A stretch of DNA of 6,225 bases from an uncultured Sphingomonadaceae bacterium (GCA_937920575.1 CAKZSF010000266.1:1-6225); one strand, 5' to 3'; shown: positions 1 to 5,317, counted from the first letter of the stretch. The notes: generated by a model from the sequence alone, not told the origin. Numbers and translations are program-made.

Positions 1-213
1 TTGCCAAAACTCCTCAGCTTATCCGCACGCTTTTCCACACGCGATACCACTTGGCTGTTGCCGAAAGGGCGTCGCGCCGCGCAAGAATTGTCAGAGCTAC
101 CGCGCAGATTCGCAAAAGGGTTTCACGTGGAACAATCGCTGACCGATGCGGAATCGGGTATTATCGTCGGGAATTTGCCCGAATATGCGTCGGTAAAGAG
201 GAGTTTTGGATGA
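1..213 (+). CDS. rsmG: RsmG (GidB) 16S rRNA (guanine-527-N7)-methyltransferase, C-terminal part
   Basis: This frame is open from the left edge and ends at TGA 211-213, leaving the last 70 codons of a gene that begins outside the window; the TTG at position 1 is an internal leucine codon, not a start. The fragment carries features I recognise from the RsmG C-terminus: an LSARFST segment, then LLPKGRRAAQEL (the conserved KGR...EL stretch), then FHVEQSLTDAESGIIV. The family is known to transfer a methyl group from S-adenosylmethionine to N7 of G527 in 16S rRNA in the cytoplasm. The order rsmG-parA-parB is classic for alphaproteobacteria and supports the call. The stop overlaps the parA start (ATGA), and the tail beyond the family core (about 13 residues, NLPEYASVKRSFG) seems to exist because the frame runs into the parA ribosome-binding site. 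A parS site is embedded at the FHVEQ codons. The SAM-binding fold itself is outside the window. Confidence 0.88.
   Translation: MPKLLSLSARFSTRDTTWLLPKGRRAAQELSELPRRFAKGFHVEQSLTDAESGIIVGNLPEYASVKRSFG
19..39 (+). other. Two DnaA-box-like 9-mers inside rsmG
   Basis: TTATCCGCA (19-27) differs by one base from the strong E. coli DnaA box TTATCCACA. TTTTCCACA (31-39) fits the relaxed consensus TTWTNCACA. Both are in the same orientation and 3 bases apart, within codons for S-L-S-A-R-F-S-T. Boxes near parAB would make sense if the origin is close by, but two degenerate 9-mers in coding sequence can arise by chance, so this is only a possible binding cluster. Confidence 0.25.
119..134. other. parS: parS centromere site (ParB-binding)
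   Basis: GGTTTCACGTGGAACA matches the near-universal chromosomal parS consensus TGTTYCACGTGRAACA at 15 of 16 positions; only the first base (G for T) differs. The inner 14 bases, 120-133, form the hyphen-free pseudo-palindrome with the CACGTG core. It lies within rsmG, reading GGG TTT CAC GTG GAA CAA (G-F-H-V-E-Q), and ends 75 bases before the parA start. ParB is known to bind such sites and, with CTP, to load as a sliding clamp that spreads over neighbouring DNA. The site would therefore serve as a segregation centromere and might also let ParB influence transcription of its own operon. Function is inferred from sequence match and position beside parAB. Confidence 0.85.
196..203 (+). promoter_or_regulatory. 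Shine-Dalgarno for parA
   Basis: AAGAGGAG lies 6 bases before the ATG at 210 and is a strong match to the anti-SD sequence. It decides the parA start: the same frame is open with an earlier ATG at 51, but that would add 53 residues unlike any ParA N-terminus and lacks such a site. The SD lies inside the last codons of rsmG, consistent with coupled translation. Confidence 0.8.
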
Positions 214-998
214 TCAGCATCGCCATTGCCAACCAGAAGGGTGGAGTCGGCAAGACCACCACCGCGATCAATTTGGCGACAGCGATGGCGGCGACGGGAT
301 GGAAAGTCGCGCTGGTCGATCTCGATCCGCAAGGGAATGCCTCAACCGGATTTGGAATTGAGGCGTCTCAGCGAGAACGCTCAACCTATGATTTGTTGGT
401 GGATCAGCTTTCTCTCGAAGAATGCGCGGTTCCGACCAAAATTCCCGGTCTCGATATAGTCCCGGCAACGGTGGACCTGTCCGGCGCAGAGATCGAATTG
501 GTTTCAGTAGAGCAGCGCAGCGAGCGCCTCCGCAAGGCGTTGGACGCGCATTCAGGCCATGATGTGTGCCTGATTGATTGTCCGCCTTCGCTTGGCCTGT
601 TGACTTTGAATGCACTGTCGGCCGCCGACACCTTGCTGGTTCCATTGCAGTGCGAATTTTTCGCGTTGGAGGGATTAAGTCAATTGTTACAGACAGTTGA
701 GCAGGTTCAGCAGCGCTTCAATCCCGATCTGGGCATTGTCGGAATCGCTTTGACCATGTTTGACCGTCGCAACCGTCTGACTGATCAAGTGGCGGACGAT
801 GTGCGCGACTGTTTGGGCAATCTGGTGTTCGAAAGTGTGATTCCGCGCAATGTGCGTCTGTCAGAGGCGCCCAGCCATGGCTTGCCCGCGCTGGTGTATG
901 ACCACAATTGCGCCGGCAGCCGCGCCTATATCGCCCTGGCGCGCGAAGTGATGGACCGGCTTGAGCCAAACAACACGACGGAGAGAGATGCAGCATGA
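210..998 (+). CDS. parA: ParA chromosome-partitioning ATPase (Soj family)
   Basis: This 262-residue protein is the usual length for a chromosomal (type Ia, short) ParA without an N-terminal HTH domain. The deviant Walker A box KGGVGKTTT starts at Lys10 (the signature lysine) with Lys15 as the P-loop lysine. The A' motif VDLDPQGN is at 36-43, Walker B CLIDCPPSLG at 120-129 (Asp123), and the basic IPRNVRLSEAPS segment (Arg213, Arg216), which in the family contacts non-specific DNA, is at 211-222. ParA dimers bind ATP and the nucleoid. ParB-parS complexes stimulate hydrolysis and follow the retreating ParA zone, moving the replicated origins apart. The start at 210 gives MISIAIANQKGG, the standard N-terminus, with a good SD. 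The gene overlaps rsmG upstream and parB downstream by ATGA each, so it sits mid-operon. All key residues are intact. Confidence 0.96.
   Translation: MISIAIANQKGGVGKTTTAINLATAMAATGWKVALVDLDPQGNASTGFGIEASQRERSTYDLLVDQLSLEECAVPTKIPGLDIVPATVDLSGAEIELVSVEQRSERLRKALDAHSGHDVCLIDCPPSLGLLTLNALSAADTLLVPLQCEFFALEGLSQLLQTVEQVQQRFNPDLGIVGIALTMFDRRNRLTDQVADDVRDCLGNLVFESVIPRNVRLSEAPSHGLPALVYDHNCAGSRAYIALAREVMDRLEPNNTTERDAA
980..987 (+). promoter_or_regulatory. Shine-Dalgarno for parB
   Basis: GGAGAGAG ends 7 bases before the ATG at 995 and lies within the last codons of parA. It supports the start that overlaps the parA stop by 4 bases; another ATG at 988 is out of frame. Confidence 0.7.
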
Positions 999-1993
999 GC
1001 GAAAAAGACACAGCAAAAGCTCCGGCACGCAGCAAGAAGAAACTCGGCCGTGGACTCGGCGCGCTGATGGGAGAGGCGCAGCGTGAAGAGCCGCTGGTGC
1101 AGCGCGTACAGACGAAGAGCGCTCCTGCTGGTGGCCCGTCGATTACCGCTGATGTGATCAATGCAGAGCGGAGTGGAGCGGCGGAGGGTGCGGTAACCAG
1201 AACAGAGGGTCTCTCTCGTCTGCCTGTGGCCGCGCTAAAGCCCAATCCCGATCAACCGCGCACCCAGTTTGACGAGAGCGCGCTGGACGAGCTCGCCGCC
1301 AGCATCGCTGCGCGCGGTGTGATTCAACCTGTCATTGTTCGAAAGACTGGTGATTCGTACCAAATCGTCGCGGGTGAACGCCGCTGGCGCGCGTCGCAAA
1401 AGGCGGGCCTGCACGAAATTCCGGTGCTGATCCGTGACTTGACCGATCGCGAAGTGATGGCGTTGGCACTGATCGAGAACCTCCAGCGTGAGGATCTCAA
1501 CCCGGTGGAAGAGGCGCGGGCGTATCATCGCCTGTCGGAAGAAGAAGGGCTTACCCAGGCCGATATCGCCAAAATGGTCGATAAATCGCGCAGCCACGTG
1601 GCGAACATCCAACGCCTTTTGGCTCTGCCCGACGGTGTGCTGACCCACTTGGCGAATGGCAATCTTTCTATGGGTCATGCGCGGGCGTTGATTGGGCTGG
1701 ATGAGGCGGATGCGCTTGCGGACCAGGCGGTACGCAAGAAGCTATCGGTGCGCGACGTCGAACAGCTCGCCCGCTCCAACAAGCCGGCAACCGTTCGCAA
1801 GAGCAAAGCGGGCGGAGAAAGCGCGCCAAACGCAGATATAGCCGCGGTTCAAAACCATCTTGAGGAATTCCTGGGCATGCCAGTGCGGATCAATGCCGAC
1901 ACTGATCCGCGGTCGGGAGCGTTGACGATCCGTTATCGGACGCTCGATCAGCTGGATCTGGTTTGCCAACGCCTGACCGGCGGGGCGATCTAG
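995..1993 (+). CDS. parB: ParB chromosome-partitioning protein (CTP-dependent parS-binding clamp)
   Basis: The 332-residue product has the full ParB layout. Near the N-terminus is the ParA-stimulating LGRGLGALMG box (17-26). A low-complexity linker to about 70 follows. The N-terminal CTPase domain starts around LPVAALKPNPDQPR (76-89) and includes GERRWRA (127-133), the conserved CTP-binding/clamp motif, and ENLQRED (161-167). A helix-turn-helix lies at about 186-211 (LTQADIAKMVDKSRSHVANIQ), which in this family reads parS. After a flexible linker (about 262-280), the C-terminal dimerisation domain ends with IRYRTLDQLDLVCQRL. ParB nucleates at parS, slides outward as a CTP-loaded clamp and activates ParA. 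The matching parS lies upstream in rsmG. The start overlaps the parA stop, indicating coupled expression. Downstream the next gene is convergent, so the operon ends here. Confidence 0.96.
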   Translation: MSEKDTAKAPARSKKKLGRGLGALMGEAQREEPLVQRVQTKSAPAGGPSITADVINAERSGAAEGAVTRTEGLSRLPVAALKPNPDQPRTQFDESALDELAASIAARGVIQPVIVRKTGDSYQIVAGERRWRASQKAGLHEIPVLIRDLTDREVMALALIENLQREDLNPVEEARAYHRLSEEEGLTQADIAKMVDKSRSHVANIQRLLALPDGVLTHLANGNLSMGHARALIGLDEADALADQAVRKKLSVRDVEQLARSNKPATVRKSKAGGESAPNADIAAVQNHLEEFLGMPVRINADTDPRSGALTIRYRTLDQLDLVCQRLTGGAI

Positions 1994-2027
1994 GCAGAAA
2001 TTCTACAAGCCTCTGAAAATTATAGAC

Positions 2028-2104
2028 AAAAAGAAAATCGCGCGAGAGACTTTTCAAATCCGCCCCGTGTGGAGTTTCAGCGAAAAGTCGTCTCGCGCGA
2101 CTTT
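2028..2104. terminator. Long imperfect inverted repeat, likely bidirectional terminator between parB and the glycine-zipper gene
   Basis: The left arm TCGCGCGAGAGACTTTTC (2038-2055) pairs with the right arm GAAAAGTCGTCTCGCGCGA (2082-2100), 18 pairs with one bulged base, around a 26-base loop. On the minus strand the stem is followed at once by TTTTCTTTTT (complement of 2028-2037), as expected for an intrinsic terminator of the gene ending at 2151. On the + strand the stem is followed only by CTTTG, so termination of parB here would be weaker. The loop is longer than in typical terminators, so a repeat-family or mobile origin is also possible. Confidence 0.55.
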
Positions 2105-2117
2105 GATCAGTTCAACA

Positions 2118-2136
2118 CAGGGCCATTGCGGCCCTG
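2118..2136. terminator. Perfect 7-bp hairpin in the convergent intergenic region
   Basis: CAGGGCC (2118-2124) and GGCCCTG (2130-2136) form a perfect stem closing a 5-base loop. It sits 14 bases past the stop of the minus-strand glycine-zipper gene and downstream of parB. There is no adjacent T-run on either strand, so by itself it is a weak intrinsic terminator; it may stabilise 3' ends or act together with the larger inverted repeat next to it. Confidence 0.4.
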
Positions 2137-2150
2137 CAGTGCCAACCTAC

Positions 2151-3128
2151 TTACTTGCTTGATTTCACAGACTTCACCGAACGGTGAGGCTGCTTCACAT
2201 AGCGTGTCTTGGCAGGTTGCTTGACGTAACGGGTTTTGGTCGGCTGCTTTACGTAGCGGGTTTTCACCGGCTGCTTGATGTAGCGAACCTCTTCAACCAC
2301 CTCGTGCTCGACCGGAACTTCTTCCCAATATTCCTTCTCGGTCACGATTGTCTTGCAGGTTTTTCCGTGATGTTCGTGGCCGTGCTTCTGCTTGCAGCCG
2401 CAATTGTGGCCTTCGTGACCATAGCCGATCGAGCGATGGATCATCGGCTGACCGTAAGAGGCATGGCCATAGCCAAACGCACCTGATTCGTAAGCGGCGA
2501 GGTAATTCTCGCAATAGCCGCCATCATTGATATCGCGTGAGACGCGACGGCGGCCGCCACGATCTTCTGCCTTGTCGATGGCTGCGCCCAACACTGCGCC
2601 AGCGGCAGCACCAATCACGGTGCCTTCCGTGCGGTTGCCACGTCCGCCGATGCGGTTGCCGGCGATGCCGCCCAAAACGCCGCCAATTGCTGCGCCGCCC
2701 AGACCGTTGTCGCTGCGACCATAATTCTCGTAGGAATCATAGGTGTAGGACATGCGACGCTGGCATTCGGAGATCCACCAATCGCGTTGTTGCGGCGTGT
2801 AAGCCAGTTTGTAATTCTGCTGGCCATGATGACCACCGGAATGATGACGGTTTGAACCATAATCGTCGCGTTGATCATGGGCGCGGTCACCCCAATCGTC
2901 ATCGTGCTGACGACGCTCTGGATGCATCTCTTGCACTGGCGCCTCTGAACGAGGTGCGCGATAGACGGGAGGCAGTTGAGCCGCCGCTGCAGTCTGCACG
3001 GCAGGCGCCGACTGGCTTGCTGAAGGCATTGGCTCTAGCGGAGGCAACGCATAATCTTGTGCGACCGCAGGAGCGGCAATCAGACTTGCACTGGCCATGG
3101 CAAGCGTAACGAACGGACGATTCGACAT
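2151..3128 (-). CDS. Exported glycine-zipper protein with His/Cys-rich segment and basic C-terminal repeats
   Basis: The 325-residue product begins with a signal peptide (hydrophobic stretch about 7-19, probable cleavage after AVA at 23). Residues 24-64 are Pro/Ala-rich and 65-104 rich in His, Asp and Arg. Then comes YTPQQRDWWISECQRRM. Residues 143-184 form a glycine zipper: GGAAIGGVLGGIAGNRIGG, a short turn, then GTVIGAAAGAVLGAAID, resembling the 17 kDa surface antigen / glycine-zipper 2TM family. Residues 238-258 carry six His and three Cys (HEGHNCGCKQKHGHEHHGK, then C258). After an acidic stretch (264-281), the tail repeats the unit TRYVKQPxK about three and a half times and ends Lys/Ser-rich. 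The start has a good SD (AGGGGAAGAG 3-4 bases upstream). An envelope location is likely; the function is unknown. Metal binding and polyanion or peptidoglycan binding by the tail are inferences. It appears monocistronic, with its own promoter and terminator. Confidence 0.85.
   Translation of the reverse strand: MSNRPFVTLAMASASLIAAPAVAQDYALPPLEPMPSASQSAPAVQTAAAAQLPPVYRAPRSEAPVQEMHPERRQHDDDWGDRAHDQRDDYGSNRHHSGGHHGQQNYKLAYTPQQRDWWISECQRRMSYTYDSYENYGRSDNGLGGAAIGGVLGGIAGNRIGGRGNRTEGTVIGAAAGAVLGAAIDKAEDRGGRRRVSRDINDGGYCENYLAAYESGAFGYGHASYGQPMIHRSIGYGHEGHNCGCKQKHGHEHHGKTCKTIVTEKEYWEEVPVEHEVVEEVRYIKQPVKTRYVKQPTKTRYVKQPAKTRYVKQPHRSVKSVKSSK
2188..2295 (-). repeat. 27-bp tandem repeat encoding the 9-residue KTRYVKQP tail
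   Basis: Four consecutive 27-base units (2188-2214, 2215-2241, 2242-2268, 2269-2295) lie in frame near the 3' end of the glycine-zipper gene. They encode RYVKQP/RYIKQP blocks separated by HRS, AKT, TKT and VKT. The unit furthest into the gene (2269-2295) is the most diverged and keeps only the IKQP half. Base differences between units are mostly synonymous, so the peptide is being conserved while the DNA drifts. This suggests selection on the repeat rather than a very recent expansion. Confidence 0.8.
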
Positions 3129-3164
3129 TTCTCTTCCCCTAGAAGGAGCGCAAACAACTGCGCG

Positions 3165-3202
3165 TTAAGAGAAAATTAGCATTGAGGGGTGTGGGTGGCC
3201 AA
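3165..3202 (-). promoter_or_regulatory. Putative promoter of the glycine-zipper gene with overlapping CtrA-like motif
   Basis: On the minus strand TTGGCC (3197-3202; CTTGGCC in context) and GCTAAT (3175-3180) are separated by 16 bases and resemble -35 and -10 elements, giving a 5' leader of roughly 40 bases. Overlapping the -10, the + strand reads TTAA (3165-3168)-N7-TTAG (3176-3179), one base from the CtrA consensus TTAA-N7-TTAA. A regulator bound here would occlude the polymerase. Both are pattern matches only. Confidence 0.3.
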
Positions 3203-3229
3203 GCGGTTAACCACGTCAGAAAAGGCCTG

Positions 3230-3242
3230 TCCCGAAATGGGA
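3230..3242 (-). terminator. Weak hairpin downstream of the methionine sulfoxide reductase gene
   Basis: TCCC (3230-3233) and GGGA (3239-3242) close a 5-base loop about 20 bases past the reductase stop codon on the minus strand. A short TTTT lies several bases further on (complement of 3220-3223). The stem is only 4 pairs, so this is a tentative transcript end at best. Confidence 0.2.
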
Positions 3243-3260
3243 TGGTATGGTTAGCGAATC

Positions 3261-3743
3261 CTAAACAGATTCAGCCATAGCCAATGCAAGCGCCTCGATG
3301 CCAGCGGCGTCCTCTTCATCGAAACGGTTATGCAACGGGCTGTCGAGATCAATCACAGCGATAACTTCGCCATCGCGAATCACTGGCACGACCAATTCCG
3401 AATTCGTTTCGCCGTCACAGGCGATATGCCCGGGGAAGGCATGCACATCGGGCACTAGCTGCGTGGTGCCACTGGCGGCGGCCGCTCCGCACACCCCCTG
3501 GCCCACAGGAATGCGGATACAAGCGGGTTTGCCCATAAACGGCCCGAGCACAAGCTCGCCATCGACCATGCGGTAAAACCCGGCCCAATTCAGATCATGC
3601 AGATACTGCCAGATCAGCGCGGCAACATTGGCCATGTTGGCCACAGAATCAGGCTCGCCATCGACCAAAGCCTTCGCGGCGTTGATCATATCGGCATAGA
3701 GTTCCGGCTTGGGCTGGTCGGGATCAGGCTGAAAATCGAACAT
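3261..3743 (-). CDS. msrC: Free methionine-(R)-sulfoxide reductase (GAF-domain fRMsr)
   Basis: The 160-residue protein is a single GAF domain of the fRMsr (E. coli MsrC/YebR) type, which reduces free L-methionine-(R)-sulfoxide to methionine in the cytoplasm using thioredoxin-type electrons. NWAGFYRM (52-59) is the family motif near the pocket entrance. The three redox cysteines are present as Cys75 (ACIRIP), Cys85 (GVCG) and Cys109 (HIACD), spaced 10 and 24 apart, the spacing I recall for E. coli Cys84/94/118. The substrate-pocket acids also align: Glu116 (NSE), Asp132 and Asp134 (IDLDS). Length is normal, and the start at 3743 gives the usual short N-terminus; only a weak purine stretch (GAGGCGG) precedes it. 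The gene is divergent from the sugar-dehydrogenase-like gene with 63 bases between. All catalytic residues are intact, so it should be active in oxidative-damage repair. Confidence 0.93.
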   Translation of the reverse strand: MFDFQPDPDQPKPELYADMINAAKALVDGEPDSVANMANVAALIWQYLHDLNWAGFYRMVDGELVLGPFMGKPACIRIPVGQGVCGAAAASGTTQLVPDVHAFPGHIACDGETNSELVVPVIRDGEVIAVIDLDSPLHNRFDEEDAAGIEALALAMAESV

Positions 3744-3806
3744 AACGCGCCGCCTCTAACGCAAGTGCCGCTTGCTCGCCAGCGTTCAGCGCAATAAGCA
3801 TGGTTC
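3744..3806. promoter_or_regulatory. Divergent intergenic region between msrC and the dehydrogenase-like gene
   Basis: These 63 bases must hold the start signals of both flanking genes. For the + strand gene, TTGCTC (3772-3777) and AATAAG (3793-3798) are a poor -35/-10 pair with 15-base spacing. It would place the transcript start within a few bases of the ATG at 3807. I see no convincing operator palindrome. The promoter assignment is weak. Confidence 0.3.
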
Positions 3807-5270
3807 ATGCTAAAGAAAATCCTGATTGGTCTGTTGATCCTTGTCGTATTGCTGGGAATCGTGGTGTTTGTCCTTACACGGGGGAGCGCTGCGGAGCTCA
3901 GTGTCGACGAAGTGTCGGGGACTAAGCCGACACTGGTCGACGCGGACAGTGAATTGTTTCCAACTGTGCGCATCGCTTCGCCGATTGGTTGGGAGGAGGG
4001 CGAGAAGCCGACCCCAGCCAAAGGCCTGGCGGTTCAACGCTTTGCAGAGGACCTTGATCATCCGCGCGTGCTCTACACGCTGCCCAATGGTGATATTCTG
4101 GTTACGCTGACCAACCGTCCTGCAAGCGAAGAGCCAGAGGGAATCGGCGGCGCGATTATGAAATTCTTCTTCAGCCAAGCTGGAGCGGGCAAGGAATCGG
4201 CCAACCAACTGGTGCTGTTGCGCGATGCCGATGGTGATGGCGTGGCGGAAGTCCGCGAGGTTTTGCGGGACGATCTGGATTCTCCGTCTGGCATCGCTTG
4301 GCGTGATGGCACGCTGTATATCACCAACCACAACGCGTTGATTTCGTTCGCTTACGAGCTTGGTGCCAGCACGGTCACCGGCGATGCGAAAAAGCTGATG
4401 GATCTGCCCAAGGGCAGCGGCCATTGGATGCGCAACTTCATCGTCGATGAGGCGGGCGAGAACATCTACATCACCGTCGGATCGCATTCGAATATTGGTG
4501 AGGCCGGCCCTGAGATCGAAGAAGGCCGCGCGATGATCTGGGAATACAACATCGCCAGCGGCGGCGCGCGCCAATACGCCGTGGGCCTGCGCAACGCCAA
4601 CGGGCTCGATTTCAATCCGCTTTCCGGTGAACTTTGGACGACCGTGAACGAGCGAGACATGCTTGGCGGTGATCTGGTGCCTGACTATCTCACCAACGTA
4701 CCAGTGGGCGCGCAATATGGCTGGCCATGGCTCTATTGGGGCAAAAACCTCGATATGCGGGTCGATACGAGCGAATATCCCAAGCCCCGCTTTATTGAGG
4801 AATACACGCGGCGACCCGAATATGCTTTGGGGCCGCACGTCGCCGCGCTGGGGCTCACCTTTGCTAAGGAAGGCCACAGAATGGGCCCCGCTTTCGCCAA
4901 TGGCGCATTTATCGCGCGGCATGGCTCTTGGAATCGTAAGCCGCCGTCAGGCTATGATGTGGTGTTTGTCGGGTTTGACGAGCGCGGCAGCCCGCTGGAT
5001 GAAAAGCCTGTGCCGGTTCTGACCGACTTTTTGACCGGCGATGGTGAAACCCGCGGTCGCCCCACATGGGTTACGTTTGGCAATGATGGTTCACTGCTGG
5101 TGAGCGATGACACGGCGGGCATTATCTGGCGTGTGATTGCGCCAGAAGCAGAGCCCGCGCCCAAGCTTGAGCGAGAGAAGGTTGAATCGCTGCCGCCACA
5201 GCGTGAATTGCGCGGGGATCCCTCGGCGGCGTTCAGCGATGACTATGCTCGCGAAACCGGCGGCAATTAA
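3807..5270 (+). CDS. Membrane-anchored PQQ-type sugar (sorbosone) dehydrogenase-like beta-propeller
   Basis: The 487-residue protein starts with KK and a hydrophobic helix (about 5-23) without a clear cleavage site, so it is probably an N-terminal anchor holding the rest in the periplasm. Residues about 73-443 resemble the soluble glucose dehydrogenase / L-sorbosone dehydrogenase six-bladed propeller. GHWMRNFIVDEAGENIYITVGS (205-226) places His206 where the family's catalytic base is expected. GLRNANGLDFNP (260-271) supplies the Arg262-Asn263 pair equivalent to PQQ-contacting Arg-Asn. YGWPWLYWG (304-312) is the conserved YGWP turn, and HGSWNR (372-377) and RGRPTW (416-421) are late-blade motifs. 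DADGDGVAE (140-148) looks like a calcium-binding DxDxDG loop. Expected activity is PQQ-dependent oxidation of a sugar or aldehyde to feed the respiratory chain; the substrate cannot be read from sequence. No SD precedes the ATG at 3807. The C-terminal 40 residues are charged and Pro-rich. Confidence 0.85.
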   Translation: MLKKILIGLLILVVLLGIVVFVLTRGSAAELSVDEVSGTKPTLVDADSELFPTVRIASPIGWEEGEKPTPAKGLAVQRFAEDLDHPRVLYTLPNGDILVTLTNRPASEEPEGIGGAIMKFFFSQAGAGKESANQLVLLRDADGDGVAEVREVLRDDLDSPSGIAWRDGTLYITNHNALISFAYELGASTVTGDAKKLMDLPKGSGHWMRNFIVDEAGENIYITVGSHSNIGEAGPEIEEGRAMIWEYNIASGGARQYAVGLRNANGLDFNPLSGELWTTVNERDMLGGDLVPDYLTNVPVGAQYGWPWLYWGKNLDMRVDTSEYPKPRFIEEYTRRPEYALGPHVAALGLTFAKEGHRMGPAFANGAFIARHGSWNRKPPSGYDVVFVGFDERGSPLDEKPVPVLTDFLTGDGETRGRPTWVTFGNDGSLLVSDDTAGIIWRVIAPEAEPAPKLEREKVESLPPQRELRGDPSAAFSDDYARETGGN

Positions 5271-5317
5271 GGGCTGCACGTCAATCGTTGAGCGTTAATC
5301 GCCGATTAGGCAGCCCT
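5270..5317. terminator. Nested inverted repeat at the convergent gene junction
   Basis: AGGGCTGC (5270-5277) and GCAGCCCT (5310-5317) form a perfect 8-bp outer stem. Inside it AATCG (5283-5287) and CGATT (5303-5307) form a second 5-bp stem around a 15-base loop. The structure begins at the last base of the dehydrogenase stop codon and its right arm lies within the final codons of the minus-strand ATPase, spanning its stop (5295-5297). It probably ends transcription from one or both sides, but no T-run follows on either strand. Confidence 0.45.

Noticed and set aside
51..209. In-frame extension of parA to an ATG at 51
   Set aside because: It adds 53 Arg-rich residues unlike ParA N-termini, overlaps rsmG coding sequence and lacks an SD. 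The ATG at 210 has a strong SD and gives the canonical N-terminus.
718..1245. 175-codon minus-strand frame across the parA/parB junction
   Set aside because: It is opposite two highly conserved genes and has no recognisable motif.
1589..1604. CACGTG core inside parB (GCCACGTGGC) as a second parS
   Set aside because: The flanking TGTT/AACA bases of the consensus are absent; it encodes SHVA of the helix-turn-helix and matches only the palindromic core.
2537..3109. 190-codon + strand frame antisense to the glycine-zipper gene
   Set aside because: Cys/Arg-rich composition typical of a shadow frame; the minus strand has a signal peptide, SD and family domain.
3187..3262. tRNA-like stretch: GGTGGCCAAGCGGTTAACC resembles a D-arm and GGTTAGCGAATCC loosely resembles a T-arm
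   Set aside because: No acceptor stem, no anticodon stem-loop and an inserted T-arm sequence. At most a decayed tRNA fragment, more likely chance.
3810..4922. 370-codon open frame antisense to the dehydrogenase-like gene
   Set aside because: The sense strand encodes a recognisable enzyme family; long antisense frames are common opposite GC-rich genes. The antisense translation shows no recognisable motifs.
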